Origin: Chara braunii
Lineage: Eukaryota > Streptophyta > Charophyceae > Charales > Characeae
Assembly (NCBI GenBank): GCA_003427395.1
Contig: BFEA01000174.1
Location: 899,799-947,578, forward strand
Reading direction: 5' to 3'
Length of the DNA stretch: 47,780 nt
Within the stretch, counting starts at the first letter, position 1. Every line of letters begins with the position of its first letter. Below the pieces are notes generated by a model. The model saw nothing but the letters and a program-made list of their open reading frames with translations. It ran no database searches and was not told the DNA's origin. Position numbers and translations under genes: made by a program. Positions 21,401-32,605 of the stretch are shown one piece after another.

Positions 21401-22168
21401 TTATTGGGATGCCTCCTCCTCTGGTAGCTCGAATAAACGATAGATCTCGTCTATGCAGGTCACTCCGCAATTTACTTCGCGTCTAATGACTCTCCACATA
21501 GTTTCATCACCTACTAGCGGAATCCTTGATCTAATCGTTACAGTCGCACGTAGAACGCATAGCACTTCATATCCCTGTTCTTCCTCAAACGGCCCCATCT
21601 CTAGGAAGGCCTGATGGTACTCTTGGTGTACCAAGGTTTCCGTGAAGCCAAGCCTAGCTAGTGCCGCTACCGCCTGCTCGACTTGTTCCACACCTCCCGT
21701 TCGTCTTTGTAGGAAGGGCGGTTGTCTCATTCGTACGATTTCGTTTGGCAGGGTGAAGGTTCCTACCATGACGGTTCTGACTTTTGCCGTCACGTCGTCC
21801 CGCTCCAGATCCACGAATTTGAACCCTTCTCGCCACGTTATTTCCCAAGCTCCTTCAAGCATTCGCACGGGGTCGCCCCCGGCTGCCAAGGTGACCCCAA
21901 AGGTGCGCCATCCTTTTTTCGACAGGTACAGCGACCCCTTGGCGTGTACGCGTCCCGGAAGGTTCAGGTCTATGCCCCCAAATTCCTCCCTTGCACGCCA
22001 TTCCAGCTCCACTACTAGATACACTGTGTTTTCCACCAACTCTATACCCCTACCCAGTCCATTACGGGGTTGCTTACCCCATTCCTTGTTGGCAATACTT
22101 ATCTCTACCCTGTTGTCTATCTCTCTTGGCGGCAAGATCTCACGGGGCCTGTTCTCCCAAAGCGTCAT
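21401..22168 (-). CDS. Unknown two-module protein, paralog C (open frame, 255 aa)
   Basis: This is the only uninterrupted member of the four-copy cluster. Module 1 (residues about 20-105) has 'NRVEISIANKEW', 'YLVVELEWRA', 'GSLYLSKKGWRTFGVTLAAGGDP'. Module 2 (about 145-250) has 'QPPFL', 'LARLGFTE', 'FLEMGPFEEE', 'MWRVIRREVNCGVTCIDEIYRLFE' and an acidic end. There is no signal peptide, membrane segment or cysteine cluster. The start at 22168 is the first ATG after an upstream stop. 'NRPREILPPREIDN' just after it may be part of the conserved N terminus, so the true start is uncertain. I recognise no family. The conservation of pattern across four copies suggests it was once a constrained protein, either a lineage-specific host gene family or part of a repeat element. 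Coding status is unproven. Confidence 0.55.
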   Translation of the reverse strand: MTLWENRPREILPPREIDNRVEISIANKEWGKQPRNGLGRGIELVENTVYLVVELEWRAREEFGGIDLNLPGRVHAKGSLYLSKKGWRTFGVTLAAGGDPVRMLEGAWEITWREGFKFVDLERDDVTAKVRTVMVGTFTLPNEIVRMRQPPFLQRRTGGVEQVEQAVAALARLGFTETLVHQEYHQAFLEMGPFEEEQGYEVLCVLRATVTIRSRIPLVGDETMWRVIRREVNCGVTCIDEIYRLFELPEEEASQ

Positions 22169-22269
22169 CCTGTGGTATCTCCCTTCGCACTTTCTTCCGG
22201 TCCATTGCTACATCCACCGAAATTCCACACTTTCCTAGTTTAGTGCTTCCATCCTTACAACGATAATCT

Positions 22270-22620
22270 CCCTTCTATTGTACACCCACATGCTGTTTAT
22301 AAGAAAACCAGAAGGCCTTTTTAACCAAAAAATGCATTATTCCATACAGTGCACACCATATTAACAAACCATTAAAAAAAAAACGAAAAAAAAAAATGAA
22401 AACAGGGTGAAACAGTAAGGCAAAAGTGCACTTGAATGACGTTTTGGATTCAGCCAATTTTCAGAATTTTCCGCGTTTTTGGAAACGCTCTTATCAGAGG
22501 AAATTCCAATGCTCCAAATGAGACCAAATTTGGTACACAACAACCTCGAATTAAGACAAAAACAGGCAAAAAAAAAAACAAAAAAAAAACATGAAATTTC
22601 ACCCTCAAACCCTAATTTCA
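22270..22620. other. A-rich insertion between paralogs C and B
   Basis: Composition drops sharply to AT-rich, with three A-runs of 9-11 nt (about 22374-22397) and more at 22569-22590, unlike the flanking coding-like DNA. It lies exactly in the extra spacing between paralogs B and C, so it may be a short insertion. No terminal repeats were identified. Confidence 0.5.
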
Positions 22621-22743
22621 GTTTTGGACCAATTACTTAGGAGCTGAAAGCTGGGGGTATTGGACTAAACCCATAAGACTTCGAACAATAGGAACACGTC
22701 GCCTACGTATGAGGGGGTCATATTGCCACCTCGAGGCAAAGTA

Positions 22744-23460
22744 TCATGTCCCCGGTTCTGCCGTCCACCTCGATCGGTCGTCCTTGATAACCTTCAGGAT
22801 GTCGACGGCCTCTTTTGCTCTATCCCCATGGAATGGTCCTACTTCTAGCGAGATCTTATAGTAGGCGTCGACCAGCCATGAGAAGCCCACGTCTACTTCG
22901 TCCAAGGCTTCCGCCACCGCGAGGATGTGTTCGTATCCACTGAACCAATCCGCCACAAAATGCGGCACCTAGGCTTGGACTAACTGGCACGGCAGCCCGA
23001 GCTCCTCCCATCCTCCTATTACGACCCTACTGCTTACTTTATCCCATCCTTCGTTGGCAAAACCTTGGGCCATATCGCGGGTCCATTGCTCGACTTTTCC
23101 CAAGATCCACATTGGGTTTTGCCCAACTGCCATTGTTATGCGGAACAGGTGTCACCCCTTTTTGATAGGTACACCGTCCCGAGGGACTCTACATTCCCTT
23201 CGGCTACGTCATCCCATCCTTCTTCTTCTCTTAACGGGTTCCATACCCTTTCTACCCATAGAAACAATAGTTCCAGCGCAATCCTCTCTCCTACCAGTCA
23301 CAGGTCGTCCCTCACCATTCGTTCCTCGTTGACAGGGTCATCTCTATTCCATCTTCGAACCGCCTTGGTTTCCACCCTCTAAACATCCGGTCGTTTAAGC
23401 GTTGTTCCCTAGCCATGCTTGTTCCCTGCATAGTGTTGACCACCCTTATTATTCCTGTCC
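22744..23460 (-). pseudogene. Unknown two-module protein, paralog B (frameshifted)
   Basis: 'EDGIEMTLSTRNEW' (frame ending at 23312) is followed, after frame changes, by 'LLFLWVERVWNPLREEE' and 'LGTVYLSKRGDTC', matching module 1. Module 2 follows as 'VPHFVADWFSGY' and 'YYKISLEVGPFHGDRAKEAVDIL' (frame 22968-22744), ending early at TGA. At least two frameshifts and a premature end make it a pseudogene. It starts within about 50 bp of the end of paralog A. Confidence 0.6.
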
Positions 23461-23474
23461 CGCGCCCCCGTTCC

Positions 23475-24242
23475 TCAAAAGCCCCACTCTTCGATTGCAT
23501 CATCTCTCTCCCCATCGGTGACATCGTCCTCTTCCTCATACCATAGATCCTTTAGCCCATCCAAAAACGTCTCCCCTATCGCCACATTCTTGTAGATTAT
23601 TTTCCAATGGACGGGGTTTGGGACAAACATCTCATCCGTGCTGAGACAATTTAGTATCTCGGCTAGCTCTCTCGCCCAATTCCCTTCGAAGGGCCCCATT
23701 TCGACCGACAAACGGAAAAAGTCTTGCAGGGCGCCTTGGTACAGCCCGAGGCTTGACATGGACTGGCATATCCATACCAGGCCGTCCCGGGTTCCGAAAA
23801 CTGCATCCACCAAGAACGGAGGTAGGACGCACCTCATTGTTTTAAGTGGTTGCCTTACTTCCTTTTATCCCCCAGTTCCACCCGCACATCTATCTTCTCC
23901 ATTTCCATCTCTTCCCACTGACATGCCGCCCGCACAACTTCTCGTGTCGCCCGCCTAAACAACTGGTACGGGACTACCCCCTAATGCCAAGTCCACAACC
24001 ATTGCGTTCTCTCCTTCCTTGGACAAGTAGATATATCCCCGGGCCTCCACAGTCCCCCGAAATTCCAAATCGGTCAAGCTCGGCGTTAGCCGAGTTAGGC
24101 TGACCTTGGTCCACAACGTTTCTATCCAAAGGAAGGCGTCCCCGTCGCCCAACATCACGGTTTCGTATGCCGACTCTAAATCTGTCCAGTTCCCTTCTTC
24201 CGACAGAACGACGGATACCCCGTCTTTAACATCTATTGGCAT
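23475..24242 (-). pseudogene. Unknown two-module protein, paralog A (frameshifted)
   Basis: Module 1 (24242-23955): 'DGVSVVLSEEGNW', 'FLWIETLWTK', 'RGYIYLSKEG', 'LALGGSPVPV', then a stop. Module 2 (23837-23475): 'LPPFLVDAVFG', 'LSVEMGPFEGNWARELAEIL', 'WKIIYKNVAIGETFLDGLKDLW', acidic tail. The segment between modules is shorter than in paralog C and contains the frame break. Without the break it would be similar in size to paralog C. Confidence 0.6.
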
Positions 24243-26350
24243 TTTCGGGCCGCTGAAATAGATTGGGGACGATAGTCACCGCGCCATCTTGGTTCCAGCA
24301 CCCGATCCCTGTTTTTCACAACCAAGCACCGACCCCAGTTCTTGGGTCCGGTCAGCCTACATCCTGGATGAGAATATTCCAAACCCCTCATCAAGGTCTA
24401 GCCTAGTTTACCTCCCCATTCTCAAATCCTAACCTCCCTCGGACACCCCCGAATGGTCCATTTTTACCCAAGCTCGTTCTCTTGGTTCCTTTCAAGGCTG
24501 ACCTCTATTGCTTCCTCTCATGGTCTTCACTCACTCGTGCGAACTTAGGTACGACGTGGGGATAGACTAAAATCTTGGCCCTCCCTAACAACTCATGTCT
24601 CAATCAGTTTTACAGAGAGTGATACAAAATATGAAAACTCAGGCAATCTCACATACAGGCGCGATCATCTCCTCACCGGCCTCTTCCCAAAGTGGTCTCT
24701 CCACTGTTACCATCGATAGAGTTTTATCCCATACCTCAAGCACAGCTCAACCGTCGCGAACGCGGTACCTCAACTCCGGCACAGGGTGTCACCCCTCTCC
24801 GTTTGCCCAGAATACCCCATCCCGTCTTGCCGCCCTTGCACACCCCCGTTGGTACCGGGAATCACCCCGCGCACACCGGTAGGAGCAAAAGTCAGTCGTC
24901 CGGCCATTCACTTTCATCGGTCTGATAAGAGTTATCCTTTCCCACGCTGTACTTTGGGAAGCTACTAATCGTCTCCGAGGCTCCCTCCTTGCCCCACATG
25001 CAGCGGTTCTCCTCCGTCTGCCGACAAACAGCCACCCCGCCTGAGGAGACGTTTCGCATCACGCCTGGGCAAGGTGTCGAGCCATGCTCGGTCCGCCCGG
25101 GAGAGAGTGCTACTAATCAACCGGCGAGACCAACTCCTGCCCAACAGTCTGGTGGCCCAACCTCCCACACATTAAACCATGCGGCACTTCAATAGAAACG
25201 ACGTTTTGCAACCCGCCCCAATTGCTTTAGATCCACCCTTTCCTTCCATAGGCAGGACACTCAATTTCCCCTCATGCAGATCACAAGTCCCAAGTGGGAC
25301 ACACATAGTACAAGTACCTTTCCCATGGTGAGTTCAGCCCATCCTACCCATGTCTCGCATTCTCTCTCAGGACGGGGTGTGCCACTCCCCCTATTGTCCA
25401 TACACAGTGGCTGGTTCCTTTTCGTGAGCATCTTCAAAGGTGAGCTAGTTTTCTTTGGAGTCTAGCAACTCCCGTCATTCCCATTCTCTTTCTTCGTCTA
25501 TCGCTTCATAGGGCAGAATTATTCCTTTCTCGATTACCGTTTGTGTTCATGTTGGTTCCTTCAAGCATCTCAAGTGTATAGTGCATGGGCTCGCTGGGCC
25601 CAGAAGAAAGAGAGAAGAGCACCCAGCCGGTCGGATCACTCCGCCGTGGGATTTTCATTGGACCCCAGCCGAAGTCGAAGCACCGATCGCCTGCCAGGTA
25701 ACCGGAGCCCTTCTTTCGCATGAAGAAGAAGGATCGACCTGCAACTTGCCCTAAGCTTCCCCGGACTGGCGAAAACTAACACCGGATGACGGGGGGCTAG
25801 AGCCACTCCGCAATGAAGTGAGTTGATCAAGTGTGCAACATGCATGTTACACCTCCAGACCTGGTCATGCCATGTGCCCAACCACCCTCAAATCTAATTC
25901 TCTCAAGGGGAAGAGCAAAATCAAATCCTCATTTCCTTATCTTTGGTTGTGTAAACGTCCATGCGTCAGGCGCCCCCCTCGGGAAGGATAGGGTCAATTT
26001 AATCCTCTACCCGACACCTCCACCATTTCTGTAGGGCCAAACCCCATTAGACTTTCGAGCCTCCGTCGACCCCACTGCGGGTCCCAGTTGGCTCAACCCG
26101 CCCACGCTCATGCTCAGGGTGCGGGCCATTCGTCACGAGGTCACCCCCACCTAGTGCTTTGAGATGGATGGGGGTGGACCATCGAGCGACAGAGCTGTGA
26201 CATTGGGGATGTAGCTTAGCCCTCACGCTGGGTAGTAGTCTCGCTGATCTTTTCGCAAGCGTAATTTTTCTGATTCTTGCTCCTTCCAATACTAATGCAG
26301 TTCAGGGGTTCTTGAGATCTTCTCTTCTTTCGTGCGTAGGCTAAGCGTCA
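24243..26350. other. No gene recognised
   Basis: About 2.1 kb of moderately GC-rich DNA, with short frames below 95 aa and no motif I recognise. No further copy of the 20.3-24.2 kb protein family was seen here. Confidence 0.45.
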
Positions 26351-29300
26351 TCCTTTGCACAGGTCTCACTTAGCTATGACTCTCTTTTTCCTCAAGCCCT
26401 CATTTCCCTCCTCTTTCAGCCTCTCCCTGGCTATAGCAAGTTCCAACTACCAATGTTATGGAGTCCTCCCCTCCAGGAGGGTTGAATGGGATCCTCCAAG
26501 CCTCTCTCTCTCTCCTCCACAGCCTGGGGGCTATGGCGGACCACCTCCTAGGGCCACCACCACTCTCACCAGCTCCAATGGCTTCCCTCACTAGCCTACA
26601 ACCTCCTCCAAGTCTCCCAATTGGCAGCGGTTCCCCTCCTCTCACTCCAAGTGAGTAGAGTGTTCCTATGAACTAAGTTGGGCAGCATGGGCACTCCTCA
26701 TGCGATTGTGAGTGTGGCGGACTGGTCCCTCGGCATATGTAGGCTGAAACTAGTGAACCGGCTAGCCCATGGGCCTCCCCATGTGCCTCCAAGTGAACCG
26801 AGGTACCCCCAACGCCAAATTCTACCACTAGGCCTCTCCGGGGGTACTTGGGCCTTATTTTGGCCAAGTACATGCAGTTCGAGTGGTTGGTACTATCTCG
26901 GACTGCCTCTTGGCCTCCTCAAGCCTCCTTTTCCTCTTCAAATGCTGCCCCCTTGAGTCCAAATGCCAAAGGGGCAGCCTCACTTGAAAAAAAAAAACCT
27001 TATGGGCCTTTTTCTCACTTTTTGCTGCTTTTACCCCATTTTGGGTAGGTCGAGATATTTTCTCACATCTCGGAGCAATCTAGGCTTACTTTTTCAATTT
27101 TTGGTGCATCTGTTTTTTTTCTTGGGCCAAATGCACAGTTTCAGCATTTTCCTTCTTTTGTTTCTTTTCGTTTCGGGCTGCCAATTCATTCCGGAGTTGG
27201 CTGTTTGAGCTGGCCCCCACAAAAAGGGGCCATATGCTCTCAACCATGAGATTTGATCTCAAATCCATGACTCACAAAAAAAACGGTGAACTCCTTTTTG
27301 CTTTTTTACTCATTTTTGCACTTTAAAATTTCAGATATTGTTGAGATAATGCCTCTGCAATCCGGATTGCCCTCCACAAAATCTGGAGCGACGAAGTCAC
27401 AGTAGGGACCTCCCAATCCCTATTGTGCCAGTCCTAACTGACCGACACATTCTCCTCTACTCTTTTCTCCCCTTTTGTGTCATCCTCCCTCCTTTTTCTC
27501 CCATTTTTCTCTCTTTTTCTTTTATTTCTGTCGTGACAAGTGTCAAGTTGTTGTGCACCCTCTTTCTAGGCCTTAGAACCTCATTCATGGCTAGATTCAT
27601 GGCCAGCAGTTGGCCATTGCAACTCGGATTGCCATAATGGGGTCCCCATNNNNNNNNNNNNNNNNNNNNNNNNNNNNNNNNNNNNNNNNNNNNNNNNNNN
27701 NNNNNNNNNNNNNNNNNNNNNNNNNNNNNNNNNNNNNNNNNNNNNNNNNNNNNNNNNNNNNNNNNNNNNNNNNNNNNNNNNNNNNNNNNNNNNNNNNNNN
27801 NNNNNNNNNNNNNNNNNNNNNNNNNNNNNNNNNNNNNNNNNNNNNNNNNNNNNNNNNNNNNNNNNNNNNNNNNNNNNNNNNNNNNNNNNNNNNNNNNNNN
27901 NNNNNNNNNNNNNNNNNNNNNNNNNNNNNNNNNNNNNNNNNNNNNNNNNNNNNNNNNNNNNNNNNNNNNNNNNNNNNNNNNNNNNNNNNNNNNNNNNNNN
28001 NNNNNNNNNNNNNNNNNNNNNNNNNNNNNNNNNNNNNNNNNNNNNNNNNNNNNNNNNNNNNNNNNNNNNNNNNNNNNNNNNNNNNNNNNNNNNNNNNNNN
28101 NNNNNNNNNNNNNNNNNNNNNNNNNNNNNNNNNNNNNNNNNNNNNNNNNNNNNNNNNNNNNNNNNNNNNNNNNNNNNNNNNNNNNNNNNNNNNNNNNNNN
28201 NNNNNNNNNNNNNNNNNNNNNNNNNNNNNTATTTTCTTGTGCCTTGCTAGTCCGAGATATCCCGGAATGCTGGGCAATCCCTTCTTTACCTCCTCTTTCT
28301 CATTTTCGCCTCCTAGCACCCTCTCCCGGACTCTTTCAGTTTAGCACTCTTAATGACTAATATTTTCCACTGTCAAGATCTTGATCTTGACGACGCTACT
28401 TGCTTGCACACTCCTCCCCTTCGTTAGCTCATGGTTCCCTCGGGGCCACTCAAGTCCCCGCCATTCTCTCATGCCAGTTCCATTTTTTTGTCCCAACGGT
28501 GGTCCCGCCGGCGCATATCCCAAATTTCAACTATTTTTATTTCGGCCCATCTAGTCCCCGACATCATTCCCGGTGACGTCCCATTTTCATTTGGGGCTCC
28601 CTTGTCTTCGACAACCCACTCCCTTGCTCTCATGGACCTCAAATGCCGCGAATATTCTAGGCCACGACATCCACTATCTCGCGACCTCTATTTGCCGTCT
28701 TTATTTGCCCAAGCCCAAGACACTCTTTTATAGTGTCTTGGGTGAACCAAGGCCCTTTTTCTTTTGGCCTAGGCACCCCCATGCAGTCCGTTATTTCTTG
28801 GACCGCATAATGACCTTTTTCCTAGCCTCATAGCCCCACAACATGCCTTAAATTGAAACAAAATGCAACGGTCATCTCCCAAGTGCATTCAGACTCAATA
28901 TTGGCTCCGGATGCATCTAAAACATGTGTTTCTCCTTCCCAATGCAATCTGGTGTATCTTGGTTTGCATGGGGTCTTGATTTTCAAGATACTTTGCAACC
29001 GCCATATCCCATAATGTATCTGGTCACGGATGTATCTCCCCAAGTGGATGTTTTTTATCGTTTAGATTTTTATTTTATTTTTTATTTTTATTTTTTTCCC
29101 CTCCATCTTTGGATAGTAGGGACCTAACAGTCCCTACTTGTGTCATTCCCTACTGACGACCAGCTCACTCACTCCCTCTCACTCCTCTTGTCTTGATCTC
29201 CCACCTTTTTTTTTTTTTTTTTTTCCTTTCTCTAGCATGTCAAGTATCAACTAATCGTTAAGGCCTTTTCTAGGCCCTTCCTCCTAGTTTTGGCCCATCC

Positions 29301-29913
29301 TATGCCTAAGGTGCACTCCATTATTTTCCGGACTGCAATCAAGGCTTCCTCATGCCTATGGGAGTCTCCTTTTGCGTTTCTCTCTCCTTCAAACTGTGAC
29401 CCCTTTTGCTCCGATTTTCTCCCGGGAGCCTATTTTTCACATGGAGCCTCTCTAGGCTCCATTTTCCTCACGGTGGCTAGTCCGAGATATTTCGTATTGC
29501 TGCCATGTCTCTTTCCTTGCTTTCCTTATGGTTTCCTTTCTGTTTTGGCCCTCCGTTTGCCCACCAGTGCTCGCACTAGTCGTGCTAGTATTTTTGGCCG
29601 TCTAGATCTTGATCTTGACGACACTACTTGCCTAGGGCATATTTTTTTCACGACCCTTCACAACTTTACCTTGGGTCATCACAAGTCCCCGCCACTTGTC
29701 CCGTGCTAGTCCCCAACACTTGTCCCGCTGGTGGTCCCACCGGTACTTGTCCTGCCGGTGGTCCCGCCGGTACTTAGCCCCAAAATGTCATTACCTTTAC
29801 TTAGTCTCATATGGCAATTCCCGCCCCATGGTTGCCCCACTTCTAGCCTTTTTTTATGTCCCGTGCGTGTCGGTCTTTCCGGCCTCGGATCTTCACTTGG
29901 CTCATAGCCCTTT
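26351..29913 (+). repeat. 3.2-kb non-coding repeat, copy 2
   Basis: Second copy of 12881-16070 in the same orientation, starting at 'tttgcacaggtctcacttagc' and ending near 'ggatcttcacttggctcatagccc'. It lacks about 75 bp near 27083 and about 40 bp near 29815 relative to copy 1, and its middle is lost in an assembly gap. Sequence outside the copy boundaries is unrelated, so the pair is dispersed rather than tandem. Confidence 0.88.
27650..28229. other. Assembly gap (N run)
   Basis: A run of about 580 N. By comparison with copy 1, the missing sequence corresponds to about 14273-14310, only a few dozen bp. The gap length is therefore either an estimate or reflects an insertion absent from copy 1. 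Frames drawn through it are meaningless. Confidence 0.97.
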
Positions 29914-30084
29914 GTTGGCTAGCTCCGCGGCTGCATACTGGTAGAGGTACTAGTGGTTTAACTCGAATATAAGTATGGAGAGCTCGAGTAAAGAGAGGAC
30001 GGAACAAGAGAGGGAAAGAGCTTGAGAAGGGAGAGAAAACAATGAGAACAAACAATCGATTGCCATGAAACTTTCAGTGTGAAT

Positions 30085-30139
30085 GCGCCTAACCATAGCA
30101 CCTGCGCAAGGATGACATGCTTAAATTGAGAAATGTTTC
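30085..30139 (+). pseudogene. U6 snRNA-like 3' half
   Basis: The sequence follows the highly conserved U6 region: 'ctgcgcaaggatgacatgc' then 'ttaaattgagaaatg', preceded by a degraded 'taaccatagcac' where U6 has TTAGCATGGCCC. The 5' half, including the ACAGAGA box, is missing. It directly abuts tRNA-like sequence on the opposite strand. It is a retropseudogene, not a functional snRNA. Confidence 0.7.
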
Positions 30140-30140
30140 G

Positions 30141-30212
30141 AGTCCTTCGGAACTCGAACTCGGGTCTTTTCATTTCAACAGTTCATGGGTGTACCACCAC
30201 AACATGCGACCG
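30141..30212 (-). pseudogene. tRNA-like sequence abutting U6-like fragment
   Basis: On the minus strand, 'ggtacacccatgaactgttgaaatg' and a B-box-like 'gagttcgagttcc' match the tRNA-like segment at 35509-35580 in content and spacing. The anticodon-loop region contains 'ctGTTga'. Stems are imperfect, so it is a tRNA-derived pseudogene or SINE head. Confidence 0.5.
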
Positions 30213-30360
30213 TTGGCTTTAGGTCAACAGAAAAAGAAAAAAAAAAAATCTAACTAAAATTGAAGCGCCACATGGTGCATTCCGAAGTGACTGGGGCTTT
30301 TAAGTCCCCAATGCATCTGACGGTTTCTGTTATAAACGGGCCGCCGTTTTCGAGGTAAAC

Positions 30361-30512
30361 TTTTTTTTTTTTTTCTTTTTTATCTTCTTTAGATTTCCTT
30401 TTAAGTTTTTTTTTTTTTTTTTTTAGATTTTCTTTAGATATTCTTCATTTAGATTTTTTTTCGGATTCCTTGTTTTTTTTTTTAGATATTTTTTTTTTTT
30501 TTTTTTTTTTTT
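30361..30512. repeat. Repeated poly-T tracts
   Basis: Five or more T runs, each followed by a variant of 'agattttctttagatattc', form a degenerate T-rich tandem repeat ending in about 25 T. Confidence 0.85.
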
Positions 30513-32072
30513 CGTGAATCTACTAAGGTGTCCGTTCATTTTGACGAACGGGCTGGTACTCCTAGCGATAGGATGAGCAAAGTCGAAGGAATCTACCGCT
30601 AAAACATGGAAATCTACACTACTACACATGTGTGTGTGTGAGTGAGAGAAAGAGAAAGAAAGAGGAGTCCTACCCGACGGTTGGCTTTTTGCTACTTTCG
30701 TCGGTAGAATGAGCAGCGCGCTGACAAACAGGTAAGTTTTCAGCCTGGCGCTGACCTCCTGCTACCCCCATTGATCGAATGAACAAAATCGAATGAATCT
30801 GACACTAGAGCATGAAAATATGCATTGCCACACTTTTTTTGTCCCCCCTCATGTCCCTATCTCCGAAGGTCTACGCCCGTTCACTAATTGAACGGGCTGC
30901 AGAATGTCGCCTGTACGTGGCGCCATTGGCGCCTGGGTACGAGCACACGGGGCAGGGGGAAAAAGACCCTGATGAGCTTGACTCTAGTTCGACTCTGTGA
31001 AATGACTTGGCTGGGAGAGAGGCTGCTCGTTTCGAAAAACGAGCTGCCCCTCCCAAGGAAACGGGGAGACAGGGGAAAAAAAAAAAAAAGGGGGGGAAGA
31101 GAAAAAAAGATAGAAAGGAAAACGGTTGCGAATGCGGCTGCGAACAGGCCTGAGTGTGTCGGGTACATCGAATTTTGAAAAGCCATAGCTTTTCAAAGAA
31201 TAATAAGAAAAAAGAAAGAAAAAAAGTTTTGGAAATGGCAAGTCCTCAACTATCTCGTGAAAATCCGAGATATCTGAGTCCAAAAAAAGGAAAAAATATA
31301 TAGAGGCAGTTAAAAGTATTTGCCTCTCTAAGTGTGTGGCCCAGGTCGAGCCACACTGCGCCATTGATTTCGGTCAGATCTAGGGCTCAGATCGAGCCAG
31401 TGAATTCACCTAGCCAGCTCCTTTCAGCAGCTGTAAAAGCCAGCACTCCACCCAGCAGCCTCACAATTGTGGCAATGTTGCTGGGACTTTCACTTATGTG
31501 AATGTTGGCTGGCTGTTGTTGAGAGGAGGTGTTGCTGGAGGAAGAAGTGGAGGTCTGCAGGGAGGTCTGTTGAGAGGAGGTGTTGCTGGAGGAGAAGTGG
31601 AGGAGAAGCAACCATAGCCAAAGGGTGGGAGCTTTTGCCCCACCCTTGTGCTCATGCTGCACGCTTGTGTTGCACCGCAAGGCTGTGTTTTGAGTCTAGT
31701 CGTGCGGCAAGAGGCCCAAGTTGGGGAGGTGTTGTCCGACTAGTTCCACGATAGTGTTGGTGTGCTAAGGGAGGAGGCCGCTCCGTGAAGTATTCTCAGA
31801 TAAGCAACATTTTGAGGGGAGATGCTGCCAAAATTGTGTGGCGAGGCAGGATTTTTTTTTACCGACCGTGTTTTTGAGGCGGAGGCCGTGACGTTTGGCT
31901 GCGTGGCATTGGTGGTGTGGTCGTTGAGGTGCTGGCACTTGCGGCATTGGGGACGGAGCGCCACCGTTATTGTTTTGGGACTATTTGGTGGCGCGGCAAC
32001 AACGTGGGATCGCCTTAGGCCCATTTTGGGACCAGGAGGGATTGATTTTGAGATCGGGACGAGCATGTTTTT
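30513..32072. other. No gene recognised; small tandem repeat
   Basis: Mixed sequence with an A14/G stretch near 31077-31096. A direct repeat ('tgttgagaggaggtgttgctggagga') occurs at about 31515 and 31568. The frames here are short and conflicting. Confidence 0.4.
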
Positions 32073-32605
32073 GTGATCGGCATGGTGATCGGAGGAGGGT
32101 GGAACTTGCAGTTTGATTTGGAGAGCGTGATACAATTGGAATTGAACAACAATCGCCGTGGGACGTGGACACCACGTGAAACTCGTGTGTGGGAACACCC
32201 TCCTAGAAGGCTATCTCGCTTGTGTTGGGTGGCCAACTCTTGCTCAATTGAGCACTTGAAGGAAAATGTTGACCAACTTTTGCTGGGAGGGCCACAACTC
32301 GTGAGAGTTGTGCGACCAGATTTTCAGTGTTATCAGGTTTTCTTTAGTGAGCCACCTTCAACTTCACTCAAGGTTAGTTGATTGACTCAGACTTCCCTTC
32401 ACACCTGTGTGAACCCACACTTTGCTTGACCCTGTTTGTTTTGAGTGTTTGAAAGAAAAGGTAGAGGAAAGTTGTGCGAGTCATGCATGTGAATGGAAAG
32501 GTCTGACTTGAGTATGAAATTGTATTGGTTTCTTTTATTTTATTTTATTTTTCTTTGCGTTTTGTGCAGGTAGGTAGAAGGATTCTTGCAAAGGAGAGTG
32601 GTTAA
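32073..32605 (+). other. Possible 3' end of a spliced gene
   Basis: A plus-strand frame (open from about 32073; first ATG 32082) runs to CTCAAG|GTTAGT (exon end 32372). After a T-rich stretch, 'ttttgtgcag' marks an acceptor ending at 32569 (197-nt intron). Splicing is in phase 0 and the last exon reads 'VGRRILAKESG' then TAA (32570-32605). The peptide contains 'TWTPRETRVWEHPP' and 'LLLGGPQLVRVVRPDFQ' and has no recognised domain. Upstream exons are not evident. The good donor, pyrimidine tract and phase make this the best host-gene candidate in the window, but there is no homology support. Confidence 0.35.

Noticed and set aside
21642-22238. 198-aa plus-strand frame
   Set aside because: It is opposite paralog C. 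The paralogous motifs are shared only on the minus strand.
27597-28344. Long frames across the N gap on both strands
   Set aside because: They exist only because N has no stops.
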